From positions 1,760,638 through 1,824,637 of the forward strand of contig CP166130.1 of assembly GCA_041228335.1 (NCBI GenBank): a stretch of 64,000 bases of DNA, given 5' to 3'. Source of the stretch: Alphaproteobacteria bacterium LSUCC0684. Its GTDB lineage: Bacteria; Pseudomonadota; Alphaproteobacteria; Puniceispirillales; UBA1172. Each line of letters starts with the position of its first letter. Positions within the stretch are counted from its first letter, which is position 1. Shown in pieces: positions 52,228 through 62,324 of the stretch. Below the pieces are notes generated by a model. The model was not told the origin of the DNA. It worked only from the letters and a program-made list of their open reading frames with translations, and did not search any database. A program made the translations under genes and the position numbers.

Positions 52228-52683
52228 ATGCTCAACCAAGGCGACACCGCGCCCCGTTTCACCATCACCACCGACGAGGGCACCTTTTCACTGAAGGATA
52301 CAGATGGCCCGGTCGTGGTGTTTTTCTTCCCCAAAGCCGATACACCCGGCTGCACCAAGGAAGCGATTGCCTTCTCCCAGCTCAAATCCGAATTCGATGC
52401 CGCCGGGGCACGCGTCATCGGCATTTCCAAGGACAAGGCCGGCAAACAGGGAAAATTCCGCGAAAAGCATGGCCTGACCTGCGCCCTTGGTGCCGATGAT
52501 GAGAGCGATATCTGTGAGCAGTTCGGCGTCTGGGGTGAAAAATCCATGTATGGCCGCACCTATATGGGGGTGCAGCGGGCGACGTTTCTGATCGATGCCG
52601 AAGGCAAGATCGCCCGTGTCTGGCCGAAAGTCAAAATTCCCGGCCACGCCGAAGAAGTGCTCGAGGCTGTCCGGGCGCTCTAG
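52228..52683 (+). CDS. bcp: Peroxiredoxin, Bcp/PrxQ type
   Basis: A thiol peroxidase of 151 residues. The peroxidatic cysteine is Cys42 in FFPKADTPGCTKEA. The usual nearby second cysteine five residues later is replaced by Ile, but other cysteines occur near residues 89 and 99 (GLTCALGADDESDICEQFG), one of which may resolve. Later blocks RTYMGVQRATFLID and KVKIPGHAEEVL are typical. An AGAAAGGATACATC ribosome binding site precedes the ATG. Confidence 0.93.
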   Translation: MLNQGDTAPRFTITTDEGTFSLKDTDGPVVVFFFPKADTPGCTKEAIAFSQLKSEFDAAGARVIGISKDKAGKQGKFREKHGLTCALGADDESDICEQFGVWGEKSMYGRTYMGVQRATFLIDAEGKIARVWPKVKIPGHAEEVLEAVRAL

Positions 52684-52745
52684 AAAACGCGAAACCCACT
52701 GCCGCGGATGAACAGGGACGCGGTGCTCTATCTGGGTGGTCTGCT

Positions 52746-53864
52746 CTAGGCCGTCTCCTGACGCCGGGACCCCACCTTGAGCGCGAGGCTGGCTTCGATG
52801 AAATCGTCAATATCACCATCAAGCACCCCCTGGGCGTTGCCCTTTTCCACATGGGTGCGGAGATCCTTGACCATCTGATAGGGATGCAGCACATAGGACC
52901 TGATCTGGTTGCCCCATCCGATATCGGTCTTGCCTGCCGCCGAAGCATTGGCCTCTTCCTCGCGTTTCTGCAGCTCAAGCTCATAGAGACGTGCCTTGAG
53001 CATGTTGAACGCCGTGGCGCGATTGCGATGCTGTGAGCGGTCGTTCTGGCACTGCACCACGATACCCGTGGGAAGATGCGTGATGCGGATGGCGCTGTCG
53101 GTCTTGTTGACATGCTGGCCACCGGCACCGGATGCGCGATAGGTGTCGATACGCAAATCCTTTTCCTCGATCTCGATCTCGATGGCTTCATCGACCAGCG
53201 GATAAACCCAGACCGAGGCAAAACTCGTATGACGACGAGACGATGAATCGTACGGCGAAATCCGCACCAGCCGATGCACCCCGCTTTCCGTCTTCAGCCA
53301 GCCATAGGCGGAATCCCCGGAAAATCGCATGGTCACGGATTTGATGCCGGCTTCCTCGCCCGGGCTTTCCTCGATATAGTCGATCTTGTAGCCGCGCGCC
53401 TCACCCCAGCGGGCATACATCCGCTGCAGCATTTCCGCCCAGTCCTGAGCTTCGGTGCCGCCAGCGCCGGCGTTGATCTCGACAAAACAGTCATTGCCAT
53501 CGGCCTCGCCTGAAAGCAGGCTTTCGATCTGGCGTCTGGCGGCGAGACTCTCCAGTTCCGTCAGGCTGGCCAGCGCATCGGCCACCAGTTCAGCATCGCC
53601 TTCCTCATCGCCAAGGGTGATGAGTTCAACCGCTTCTTCAAGGCCGTTTTCCATCTCGCGGACACCGCCGATCAGCCGTTCAAGGCGGTTCTTCTCGCGC
53701 ATCACCTTCTGGGCGCGGTCCTGATCATTCCACAGCGACTGGTCTTCGGCGAGGGTGTTCAACTCCCCCAGCCTGGCGACGGCTTCATCCCAGCCGATAT
53801 GTTTCCGGAGCAGCTCAAGGCTGGAGGTGATCGCGGTGATCTTGTGTTCGGTTTCAGCGTTCAT
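52746..53864 (-). CDS. prfB: Peptide chain release factor 2, uninterrupted frame
   Basis: Releases finished proteins at UGA and UAA. Length 372. It carries the GGQ motif in RASGAGGQHVNKTDSA (near residue 247) and a stop-codon-reading segment RISPYDSSSRRHTSFASVWVYP. The frame is continuous from ATG 53864, so the in-frame UGA and +1 shift used for autoregulation in E. coli are not present. It converges on bcp. Confidence 0.96.
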   Translation of the reverse strand: MNAETEHKITAITSSLELLRKHIGWDEAVARLGELNTLAEDQSLWNDQDRAQKVMREKNRLERLIGGVREMENGLEEAVELITLGDEEGDAELVADALASLTELESLAARRQIESLLSGEADGNDCFVEINAGAGGTEAQDWAEMLQRMYARWGEARGYKIDYIEESPGEEAGIKSVTMRFSGDSAYGWLKTESGVHRLVRISPYDSSSRRHTSFASVWVYPLVDEAIEIEIEEKDLRIDTYRASGAGGQHVNKTDSAIRITHLPTGIVVQCQNDRSQHRNRATAFNMLKARLYELELQKREEEANASAAGKTDIGWGNQIRSYVLHPYQMVKDLRTHVEKGNAQGVLDGDIDDFIEASLALKVGSRRQETA

Positions 53865-53904
53865 GGCAGATCAGAAGAACTCGCATCGTGAAGTGATGCT
53901 ATCG

Positions 53905-56496
53905 TTAATACAGCCCCGGAAGAGGTTGCGCAACTGTCGTCGCGCCCCCGCCGGGAACATCGATAACCGCCATATCGCTGCCGCGTTCAAGCGGGCGCTG
54001 CCCGGGCTTGAAGGCTTCGATCGTCCGCATCTCATCGCTGGCAAGGGCCCGCTCACCGGTTTCGGGATTGACGGCAAAAAGATTGACTCCTTCGGGCCGC
54101 CGGAACGGGATGGCCGGTTTGCCTGCCATGATCTCGCGGATGAAATCGCTGAACACCGGCACCGCCGCAGTTGAGCCTGTTTCGCGTTTTCCCAGCGGCC
54201 GGGGGGTGTCGTAGCCGATATAGACGCCAACCACCAGATCAGGCGTGAAGCCGACAAACCAGGCATTGGTGTTGTCATTGGTGGTGCCCGTCTTCCCCGC
54301 AACAGCAAATCCCGGATCGCCGATCATACGCCCGGTGCCGCGCTTGATCACCCCTTCGAGCATGGTCACCATCTGATACGCCGAAGCCTTGTCGGTGACG
54401 CGGCGGCGGGTATCCGGAAGGGTCGGCGGCACCAGCACTTCACCGGCTGGAATGATCTCCGGATTGCAGGCATCGCAACGCCGCTGATCGAGTTTCAGCA
54501 CCGTCCGGCCGTATCTGTCCTGCACCCGGTCAATGATACTGGGCGTGATATGGGAACCGCCATTGACGATCATCCCATAGGCGGCGGTCAGCTGAATGAG
54601 CGTTGTCTCCCCTGCCCCGAGCGACATCGACAGAAATGGCGGCATATCACCATCAATGCCAAATCGCCGGGCATAATCCTGCACCACCGGCATGCCGAGT
54701 GCCATGGCAAGACGTGCCGTCATCAGGTTACGCGACTGTTCAATCCCGAGGCGCATGATGCTGGGGCCATAGAATTTTCTTGTATAATTGGCCGGCTTCC
54801 ATTTCGGTTGCCCCGGGCCCTGATCCACCACCAGCGGGGCATCGAGGATACGCGTGATCGGGGAGAAGCCGTTATCCAGCGCCGCAAGATAGACAAATGG
54901 CTTGAAGGCCGATCCGGGCTGGCGTGCCGCCTGGGTCGCGCGGTTGAATTCACTATCCGCAGCATTGTAACCGCCACTCATCGCCAGCACCCTGCCGGTA
55001 TGGGGGTCAAGCGCCACCAGCGCGCCTTCGACCAGCGGACGCTGGCCAAGCGCCCAGGTATCTTCGGGCAGGCTGCCCGGATTCTCCAGCCGGGAAAGAC
55101 GATCCGGCACCGTTTCGGGATGCTGAACCATGATAATGTCATGGAGTTTCACCACCTGACGCATGGACGTGACCTTCGGTGGCCTGACGCCATTCTTGTC
55201 ACGTGGGGGATAGGCCCAGTCGGCGAGCGAAAAGGGGATGCTTCCCGGAACAATCCGGCTTTCCTTTGCGTTCGGGCCAAGTTCCACCATGACTTCGATT
55301 CGGCGGCGGCTGACGCCGGTGACAAGCGCCGGGTAACGTCCGGGGATCATGCTCCGGCCATATTCTTCGAGAACTTCGGCGAGATTCTGCGCGCTGTCAT
55401 ACTGGCCGAGCGGCCCGCGCCATCCCTGGCGTTTATCAAGTGCCTCAAGCCCCTGGGTCAGGGTGAGATCAGCCATCTTCTGCATATTCGCATCAAGAGT
55501 GGTGCGGACGGAATATCCGCCACCATAGAAATTCCCGGCGCCAAAACGATCCACCATCTGGCGCCGCACTTCTTCGGCAAAAAACGGCGCATCGGCGCCA
55601 TCAACACCTGTCTGCTGGCGGATCGTGATCGGTTCTGCTGCTGCCTGCCTCATTTCTTCGGGGGTTATGAAGCCATTTTTTTCCATCTGGCCGAGCACCC
55701 AGTTGCGCCGCGTCATGGCTGCCTCAACGCGGCGGGTCGGATGGTAATTGTTCGGCGCCTTGGGCAAGGCGGCAAGATACGCCATTTCCGCAAGGGTCAG
55801 CGTATCGAGGGATTTGTCAAAATAGTTGAGCGCCGCCGCCGCCACCCCGTAACTGCCAAGACCGAGATAAATCTCATTGAGGTAGAGACCAAGCAACTGA
55901 TCCTTGCTGAAGGCGCGTTCCATGCGAATAGCGAGGATCGCTTCCTTGATCTTGCGTTCGATCGACACCTCATTGGTCAGGAGAAAGTTCTTGGCGACCT
56001 GCTGGGTGATGGTTGACGCACCAACAAGCCTGCGGCCGTTGCGATAATTTGAAATATTCGTGATCACCGCCCGGGTCAGCGCCTTGATATCCACCCCGGG
56101 ATGGCTGTAGAAATCTTTGTCTTCCGCCGAAAGAAACGCGTGGATCAGGGGATCGGGCATTTCGCCTACCGGAACGAAGACACGTTTTTCCGTGGCAAAT
56201 TCCGCCAGCAGCGCCCCGTTGCCCGCATGCACCCGGCTCACCACCGGCGGCTCATATCTGCCAAGCTTGCCGTAATCCGGCAGATCCCGGCCATATTCCC
56301 AGAACACCCATAGCACGAAGCCAACCCCGGCAATGACGGCGGAAAACCCAAGCGAAATGAAGGTCAGTACCAGCTTGCCGAAAAGAGACATGCCGCGACG
56401 TCGGCGCGACGGCGCAGGGTTTTCCCCTTCCTGCCGATCTCCATCAAGATGAAAATCGCCGGATTTCTCGTGCTGATGTTCTTCCCCGGATACCAC
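53905..56496 (-). CDS. mrcA: Penicillin-binding protein 1A (bifunctional)
   Basis: A membrane-anchored enzyme that polymerises and cross-links peptidoglycan. Length 863. A basic N-terminus is followed by one transmembrane helix (about residues 40-65). The glycosyltransferase domain has EDKDFYSHPGVD near 130, and GASTITQQVAKNF is intact. The transpeptidase domain has the SxxK serine in RQPGSAFKPF near 520, an SRN-type motif (EQSRNLMTARL) and KTGTTNDNTNAWF near 715. An inserted domain (about 300-470) is typical of PBP1A. It is followed by prfB after 40 bp. Confidence 0.95.
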   Translation of the reverse strand: MVSGEEHQHEKSGDFHLDGDRQEGENPAPSRRRRGMSLFGKLVLTFISLGFSAVIAGVGFVLWVFWEYGRDLPDYGKLGRYEPPVVSRVHAGNGALLAEFATEKRVFVPVGEMPDPLIHAFLSAEDKDFYSHPGVDIKALTRAVITNISNYRNGRRLVGASTITQQVAKNFLLTNEVSIERKIKEAILAIRMERAFSKDQLLGLYLNEIYLGLGSYGVAAAALNYFDKSLDTLTLAEMAYLAALPKAPNNYHPTRRVEAAMTRRNWVLGQMEKNGFITPEEMRQAAAEPITIRQQTGVDGADAPFFAEEVRRQMVDRFGAGNFYGGGYSVRTTLDANMQKMADLTLTQGLEALDKRQGWRGPLGQYDSAQNLAEVLEEYGRSMIPGRYPALVTGVSRRRIEVMVELGPNAKESRIVPGSIPFSLADWAYPPRDKNGVRPPKVTSMRQVVKLHDIIMVQHPETVPDRLSRLENPGSLPEDTWALGQRPLVEGALVALDPHTGRVLAMSGGYNAADSEFNRATQAARQPGSAFKPFVYLAALDNGFSPITRILDAPLVVDQGPGQPKWKPANYTRKFYGPSIMRLGIEQSRNLMTARLAMALGMPVVQDYARRFGIDGDMPPFLSMSLGAGETTLIQLTAAYGMIVNGGSHITPSIIDRVQDRYGRTVLKLDQRRCDACNPEIIPAGEVLVPPTLPDTRRRVTDKASAYQMVTMLEGVIKRGTGRMIGDPGFAVAGKTGTTNDNTNAWFVGFTPDLVVGVYIGYDTPRPLGKRETGSTAAVPVFSDFIREIMAGKPAIPFRRPEGVNLFAVNPETGERALASDEMRTIEAFKPGQRPLERGSDMAVIDVPGGGATTVAQPLPGLY

Positions 56497-56604
56497 GATG
56501 CTTCCTGTTCAAATTAACTATTCAAGTATAAATCCAATCATGGCCATTATATGGTATATGGCCTTTGTCTTCGGAAGTTTTTCCCGGACCCCGGATTACA
56601 TCGG

Positions 56605-57930
56605 TCACGACGGGGCCTTTTCAGGGGCGGGGATATTGCTGGTTTCAAGATACCGCAAGACCGCGCGGGTGACCCGCTGCATCAGATCACGTCGGTAGGT
56701 CCTGTTTTTGAGATTACGCTCATCGGTCTTGTTCGTCAGGAACCCCATCTCGATCAGGACCGAGGGAACGTCGGGCGATTTGAGCACGGCGAAACCGGCA
56801 AACCGGTGGCCGCGACGTGGCGTGGGCAGCCCTTCGAATTCCTGCATGATATGGGCGGCGAGCACCGAGGACTGATTCATCGATTCCCGCTGAAACATGC
56901 TGAGAAGAGCCGAACCGACCTCGGGATCGGTTGTCTCGAGATCAGGGCCGCCGATCAGATCCGCCTTGTTCTCCTGCGAGGCCAGGCGTTCGGCTTCCTT
57001 GTCCGAGGCGGTTTCAGACAAGGTGAAGACCGACACCCCCCTTGCCTTCTTGTTGGGTGCGGCATCGGCATGCAGGGAAATGAACACATCCGCCTGCTCA
57101 GCCCGCGCAAGAGATATCCGCCGCCGCAGTTTGTGATAGATATCCCCATCGCGGGAGAGCACGACCCGGACCTTGCCGCTGGCGTTCAGCATCCCCGCCA
57201 GTTCCTGCGCTGCCTTGAGGGTGATATCCTTCTCCTTGAGCCCGCTTACACCGATAGCCCCCGGATCCTTGCCGCCATGCCCGGCATCGATGAAGACCAC
57301 CCAGCGCCCCGGCCGGCCCGTGGCCTTTTCCGCAGGGCGCGGCAGGGGCACCAGTTGACCGCTGGCATTGCGGCCATCCTCCCGGCGCGCCGGCCTTGGC
57401 AGCGGCATCAGCATCGTCAGCTGTCCCTGCTCCGGATGAGCCTCTTCCCGGATCACAAGCGGGGTGTTGCGATTTTCCCGCAAGGCCTTGGCCGCCAGCT
57501 GGAACGCGGTTTCCCCGCGATCCTTCAGGTCAATGACAATGCGATGCCCGGAATTGTTGGGTGCAAGACGGAACGCGCGCACCGGCACGGCCGGGCCATC
57601 AAGATCAATCACCAGCCGGGAGACATCCGGCGCGGGCACGCCGTAGCGATATCCGCGCAAGGGCGGGGTCTGCAGCGGGCCGCTGGCCCCTTTCCTGCCC
57701 ACCCGCCATTTGACATCCGGCATATCCACCACAAGCCGGTAGGGACTGCTGAGCAGAAAGATGGAAATTTCGGTTTCATTGAGGGTTTCGATCACCAACC
57801 GGGCGGTGCCATCGAAATTTCCCGTGCGCAGGCCGGTGATGCTGTTCTGGCCCCACGCCTGGGTGATACTGCATAAAAACGCCACGATCAGCGTCAGGAA
57901 TGATGCCGCCCGCATGGCTGTTCCTCTCAA
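56605..57930 (-). CDS. N-acetylmuramoyl-L-alanine amidase, AmiC-like
   Basis: A periplasmic zinc hydrolase that splits septal peptidoglycan. Length 441, or 436 from the second ATG (MRAASFLTL). Signal peptide (FLTLIVAFLCSITQAWG), then an AMIN domain (about residues 30-140) for envelope targeting, a Pro/Arg-rich linker, and an amidase_3 domain (about 210-430). Zinc ligands are visible in FIDAGHGGKDPGA, LHADA and the catalytic glutamate in LIEMGFLTN; an inhibitory insert lies between. It precedes the PBP1A gene on the same strand, consistent with a shared role in cell wall growth and division. Confidence 0.93.
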   Translation of the reverse strand: MRGTAMRAASFLTLIVAFLCSITQAWGQNSITGLRTGNFDGTARLVIETLNETEISIFLLSSPYRLVVDMPDVKWRVGRKGASGPLQTPPLRGYRYGVPAPDVSRLVIDLDGPAVPVRAFRLAPNNSGHRIVIDLKDRGETAFQLAAKALRENRNTPLVIREEAHPEQGQLTMLMPLPRPARREDGRNASGQLVPLPRPAEKATGRPGRWVVFIDAGHGGKDPGAIGVSGLKEKDITLKAAQELAGMLNASGKVRVVLSRDGDIYHKLRRRISLARAEQADVFISLHADAAPNKKARGVSVFTLSETASDKEAERLASQENKADLIGGPDLETTDPEVGSALLSMFQRESMNQSSVLAAHIMQEFEGLPTPRRGHRFAGFAVLKSPDVPSVLIEMGFLTNKTDERNLKNRTYRRDLMQRVTRAVLRYLETSNIPAPEKAPS

Positions 57931-58336
57931 TCCAATTCACTCTTTTTACCGTTGCGCGGCCAACATGTGAAGACAGTCCCCGCAAGAATAGGATTTTATT
58001 TGTATCGGATGATTTAAATCACTATATTGTAATAGAGTTTCTCGACATGACCGCTTTCGACTATAGCGGCCAGTGTAGCAAATTCCTATTCGTAGGCCGG
58101 AACGGATTCCGCCGCGATTACCTTAAGGGCGGGTAACCGTCCAACACGACCGAAAGACGACACCATGACTGGCGCCACAGAAAGATCATATACTCACCGC
58201 ACTGCCCGAATGGCAGGCGGCATCTTCTGTGATGAGATGCGGCATGTTCTCGCTTTCCCGAACCATCCTTCGGCAAGTCCGGCCCATGGCCACGCCTTGA
58301 GGCCGACGCACTTGCGCGCGGAAGAAAGTATTACAA
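57931..58336. other. 406-bp leader region between amidase and rne
   Basis: No gene is supported here; open frames are short and lack protein-like features. It contains the candidate rne promoter near 58000 and then about 300 bases of untranslated leader. Long leaders that mediate RNase E autocontrol are known in enterobacteria; whether this one acts that way is unproven. Confidence 0.5.
58000..58028 (+). promoter_or_regulatory. Candidate sigma-70 promoter for rne
   Basis: TTGTAT and TATATT with an exact 17-bp spacer. The spacer contains the palindrome GATTTAAATC. The position would give rne a leader of about 300 bases. Confidence 0.45.
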
Positions 58337-60928
58337 ATGTCCAAGAAATTGCTTATCGATGCCCGCCAGAACGACGAAACGCGCATCGTTGTCCTGAACA
58401 ACAACAAGGTTGAGGATTTTGACCACGAAACAAGCCACCGCAAACAACTAAAGGGAAATATCTACCTCGCCAGGGTAACAAGGGTTGAGCCGTCCCTGCA
58501 GGCGGCGTTTGTGGAATATGGCGGCAATCGCCAGGGCTTCCTTGCGTTCAGTGAAATTCACCCCGATTACTATCGCATTCCGGTTGAGGATCGCGAAAAG
58601 CTCCTCGCCGAAGAACTTTCCGATGAAGATTCCGCCGCGATCGTCGAAGAAATCGCCGAGGAAGCCGACGCGGCACCGACCATCGCCGAAGATGACGCTG
58701 AAACCGGCGCCGGGGATGCCCCGGACGCCAATGGCGAGAAAGAAAGAGGGGATGAGGCAGGCGGCGAGGATAACGGCGACGATGAGCGGCGCGAAAACCG
58801 CCGGCGTTTTGCCCGGTTTTCCCGGCACTATAAAATTCAGGAAGTCATTTCCCGGCGCCAGATCATGCTTATTCAGGTGGTCAAGGAAGAACGCGGCAAC
58901 AAGGGGGCTGCGCTGACGACCTATCTCTCTCTGGCAGGCCGTTATTGCGTCCTCATGCCAAACACCTATCACGGTGGCGGCGTCAGCCGGAAGATCAGCA
59001 ACCCGGCCGATCGCAAAAAGCTCAAGACCATTGTCGGCGGCCTTGACGTGCCGCAGGGGATGGCGGTGATTGTCCGGACCGCCGGATCCAAACGCACCAA
59101 GGCGGAAATTACCCGCGACTATAACTACCTGTCGCGCCAATGGGATGAAATCCGTTCCATGACGCTGGAATCGAACGCCCCTTCACTGATCTATGAGGAA
59201 GGCAATCTCATCAAACGTGCCATCCGCGACTATTACGGCACGGATATAGATGAAATCCTGGTGGAAGGCGACGACGCCTATAAAGCTGCCCGGATGCATA
59301 TGAAGAACCTGATGCCGAGCCATGTCCGCAAGGTCAAGGCCTATGATGATACGGCAACCCCGCTTTTCCAGCGATATCAGGTGGAGAACATGCTTTCCTC
59401 GATGCATGATCCGCAGGTGACGCTCCGGTCAGGCGGCTATATCGTCATCAACCAGACCGAAGCCCTGGTGGCCATTGACGTTAACTCCGGGCGCGCGACC
59501 AAAGAGCGGAATATTGAAGAAACCGCGCTCAAGACCAATCTTGAAGCCGCCGATGAAATCGCCCAGCAGCTTCGCCAGCGTGACCTTTCCGGGCTGATCG
59601 TGATTGATTTCATTGATATGGAAAGCAACCGCAACCAGCACACGGTGGAACGCCGGCTGAAAGATGCGGTGAAGAATGACCGGGCCCGAATCCAGATCGG
59701 CGGCATCAGCCAGTTCGGTCTGCTTGAAATGTCACGCCAGCGTCTGCGCCCAAGCCTGAGCGAGACCGTGACCGACCTCTGCCCCCATTGCCAGGGAACA
59801 GGACGCATCCGTTCGGTTGAATCGGCCGCGCTTGACGTGTTTCGCGCCATTGAATCCGAAGCCAGCAAGAACAGGGGGGAAGACCTGCATGTGTTCATGG
59901 CTTCCACCGTGGCAATCTATATTCTCAACAACAAGCGTGATCAGATCGCCGAGATCGAGAGCCGCTTCGGCATCCGTATCTTCCTTGAAGAAGATAACAG
60001 CCTGATCGCGCCGGATCTTCGTTTCGGGGACAGCAAGCCTCTTTCTGAAATGCGTGAGGCAGCGCGGGAGACCAACGGCCGACGACGTCGACGTGGCGGC
60101 AGGAATGGTGCGGAGACAGCAGCTACCGATGAACATGCAGCCGCAGGGGCCGGTGACACCGAAATCGACGCACCTGCCGCCGAAGACGAGGATGAGGACA
60201 AGCCGCGCCGTCGGCGTCGCCGGGGCAAGCGTGGAGGCCGTCGCCGTCGCCGTGACGACAATGGCGCAACCGAAACCGAGATGCAGGACGTCGCGGACGG
60301 ACCTGATGCCGGCAGTGGTGACGAGGCGGCGGAAGAAGGTGAATCCGGTGCAAGCGATGAAAATACCGGCGATGAACGTAGGGGCGATGACAGTGATCGC
60401 GGCAAAGCCAAGCCGAAGCGCCGCCGCCGCCGCAAGGGCCAGTCCAGAACGGAAGATGGCGGCAAGGCTGATGGAGATGAAGATCCCTCCGATCAGCCGC
60501 AAGACGCACCTCAAGATGACCTGAAGCAAGCCGCCGCAAGCCTAGAGAGCGGTGACGCCGACCAGGGCGAAAACTCGGCCGAAACTGCCGGGCAGGACGA
60601 GGAAAGCACGTCACCTCGAGCAGGAAAAGCGAAAAAGGCCAAGGCCAAAAAAGCCGGCGCCAAGAAGGCCAGAGCCAAAGCCGACAAAAGCGATCCGGTT
60701 GGTGGGGACAGCGCCAGGCCGAAAGCCAAGAAAGCCAGAGCGGCCAAGAAGGCCCGGGCTAAAAAGAAAGCGTCCGCCAGCGATGATGCCGCCGCCGCGG
60801 CTGCCGAGGAGACTTCAACGGTGAAACCCAAGGCCGAACGGCAACCGGTGAGCTCGGCCGAGGTCGAGGTGGTCAACGTGGACGCCGCCAAGCCGGAAGC
60901 CAAAAAGAAAGGGTGGTGGAGCCTCTAG
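58337..60928 (+). CDS. rne: Ribonuclease E
   Basis: Main endoribonuclease for mRNA decay and rRNA/tRNA processing. Length 863. The S1 domain (about residues 35-200) is interrupted by an acidic, low-complexity insert (about 85-155, rich in Glu/Asp/Ala). Next come the 5'-sensor and DNase-I-like domains with the metal aspartates in EALVAIDVNSGR and GLIVIDFIDME, and the zinc-link CPHCQGTGR near 480. The C-terminal 300 residues are alternating acidic and Lys/Arg/Ala-rich stretches (partner-binding scaffold) ending KKKGWWSL, a short aromatic tail as in other alphaproteobacteria. The scaffold cannot be assigned partners by eye. Confidence 0.95.
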   Translation: MSKKLLIDARQNDETRIVVLNNNKVEDFDHETSHRKQLKGNIYLARVTRVEPSLQAAFVEYGGNRQGFLAFSEIHPDYYRIPVEDREKLLAEELSDEDSAAIVEEIAEEADAAPTIAEDDAETGAGDAPDANGEKERGDEAGGEDNGDDERRENRRRFARFSRHYKIQEVISRRQIMLIQVVKEERGNKGAALTTYLSLAGRYCVLMPNTYHGGGVSRKISNPADRKKLKTIVGGLDVPQGMAVIVRTAGSKRTKAEITRDYNYLSRQWDEIRSMTLESNAPSLIYEEGNLIKRAIRDYYGTDIDEILVEGDDAYKAARMHMKNLMPSHVRKVKAYDDTATPLFQRYQVENMLSSMHDPQVTLRSGGYIVINQTEALVAIDVNSGRATKERNIEETALKTNLEAADEIAQQLRQRDLSGLIVIDFIDMESNRNQHTVERRLKDAVKNDRARIQIGGISQFGLLEMSRQRLRPSLSETVTDLCPHCQGTGRIRSVESAALDVFRAIESEASKNRGEDLHVFMASTVAIYILNNKRDQIAEIESRFGIRIFLEEDNSLIAPDLRFGDSKPLSEMREAARETNGRRRRRGGRNGAETAATDEHAAAGAGDTEIDAPAAEDEDEDKPRRRRRRGKRGGRRRRRDDNGATETEMQDVADGPDAGSGDEAAEEGESGASDENTGDERRGDDSDRGKAKPKRRRRRKGQSRTEDGGKADGDEDPSDQPQDAPQDDLKQAAASLESGDADQGENSAETAGQDEESTSPRAGKAKKAKAKKAGAKKARAKADKSDPVGGDSARPKAKKARAAKKARAKKKASASDDAAAAAAEETSTVKPKAERQPVSSAEVEVVNVDAAKPEAKKKGWWSL

Positions 60929-60962
60929 GCTCCCCGCCATTTCACCCCCCGCTGATCCTTAG

Positions 60963-60988
60963 AAGGGCAGAGATCCATCCGCCCTTTT
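60963..60988 (+). terminator. Rho-independent terminator candidate after rne
   Basis: AAGGGC and GCCCTT pair across a 12-base loop and the stem is followed by TT, 35 bp after the rne stop. The gene on the other side converges, so it may serve both directions; the U-run is short. Confidence 0.5.
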
Positions 60989-61027
60989 CCAGCCCCGTGA
61001 ATTCGGGCGTGAGCATCGATGACGGGT

Positions 61028-62203
61028 TCATCCGTCCAGATTGGTGCTGATCCATCTGTTGATGCGGCGGACGGCCTCTTCCATATCCGCATTGGTGCCA
61101 GCAAAACTGAGACGGATGAACGACTGGCCCTGTTCGGTGTCGAAATCAAGGCCGGGCGTCGTGGCAACATGAGCTTCGTTCAACAGGCGATCCGCCAGAT
61201 CAAGGCTGTCCTGGCTGATCTGGCTTGTATCGGCGTAAATGTAGAAGGCCCCTTCGACCGGCGCGGCATTGCCCAGAAACCTCGGGTCAAGCCCGTTCAG
61301 CAGAATATCTCTATTTTGCCGATATCGGCGGACATGATCTTCAAGCTCAACCTCGGCGGAGGCGTCGGTAATGGCGGCGGCGGCGGCAATCTGCGAGAGG
61401 GTTGGAACGGAAATAACGCAGTTCTGCGCCAGCCGCTCCAGCGGATCGATGAGATCGTCAGGCACAATCATCCAGCCCACCCGATGGCCGGTCATGGAAA
61501 AATATTTGGAAAAGGAGTTCACCACGATTGCCTGCGACGACGACGCAAGCGCGGTGGCCGCCTCAACATCAAAAGTGATGCCATGATAGATTTCATCGGA
61601 AATGAGCCTGACGCCATTGGCATCGCACCAGCCGGTGATCGCCGCCATTTCGCGGTGGTCGAGCACGACGCCGGTGGGATTGGACGGGCTGGCGATGATG
61701 AGCCCGTCGGGAACAGGATCGAGCGCCTCAAGATCGGCAATCGAGGGCTTCCATCCCTTTTCCGCCCGGCAATCGAGCATCATGGGCCTGAGCCCGACGG
61801 AAACCATCAGATTGCGATAGGCTGAATACCCGGGGCTGGTCATCGCAACCGTGTCACCATGGTCAAAACAGGTCAGGAAAGCCATGGCAAAACCGAGCGA
61901 AGACCCAATGGTGACAATCACATTTTCCGTCCTGACCTCAATACCGTAAAGCCGGGCGTAATGATCGGCAATCCCCTGCCGGAGAGACGGTATCCCGAGC
62001 GAGAGCGTGTAGCCATGGCTGGAGGGTTCCGCCAGCGCATCAGCAATCGCCTTGCTGGCGGCCTGCGGCGCGCCGGTGGAAGGCTGGCCGACTTCAAGAT
62101 GGATGATTTTCTCCCCCTGATCTTCCAGCGCTGCCGCTTTCTCCATGACGTCCATCACCATGAAGGATGACAGATCCGACCGCCCTGATATTTTCAGTGC
62201 CAT
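61028..62203 (-). CDS. Class I/II aminotransferase
   Basis: A PLP-dependent enzyme of 391 residues. Substrate-binding blocks typical of aspartate/alanine-type aminotransferases are present: GEKIIHLEVGQPSTGAPQAA near residue 35, SPSNPTGVVLD near 170 and the PLP lysine in NSFSKYFSMTGHRVGW near 230. A conserved arginine for the substrate carboxylate is in FIRLSFAGTNADMEEA. The substrate cannot be decided from sequence. It is a single gene converging on rne and diverging from the M48 protease gene across 121 bp. Confidence 0.9.
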   Translation of the reverse strand: MALKISGRSDLSSFMVMDVMEKAAALEDQGEKIIHLEVGQPSTGAPQAASKAIADALAEPSSHGYTLSLGIPSLRQGIADHYARLYGIEVRTENVIVTIGSSLGFAMAFLTCFDHGDTVAMTSPGYSAYRNLMVSVGLRPMMLDCRAEKGWKPSIADLEALDPVPDGLIIASPSNPTGVVLDHREMAAITGWCDANGVRLISDEIYHGITFDVEAATALASSSQAIVVNSFSKYFSMTGHRVGWMIVPDDLIDPLERLAQNCVISVPTLSQIAAAAAITDASAEVELEDHVRRYRQNRDILLNGLDPRFLGNAAPVEGAFYIYADTSQISQDSLDLADRLLNEAHVATTPGLDFDTEQGQSFIRLSFAGTNADMEEAVRRINRWISTNLDG

Positions 62204-62324
62204 AAAACTACCTTAATTGCCGTTATTTTCCTTGAGATGTGCTATGCAGAAAAGACCATAAATCATGGCTGAACTCAATGGGATTTCTTCGCCCGGGTTC
62301 GGCGCGAGGCAGGAAGGGGCCGGA

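Noticed and set aside
54550-57876. Long frames (488 and 441 codons) antisense to PBP1A and the amidase
   Set aside because: Both mirror well-identified enzymes and show no protein-like features.
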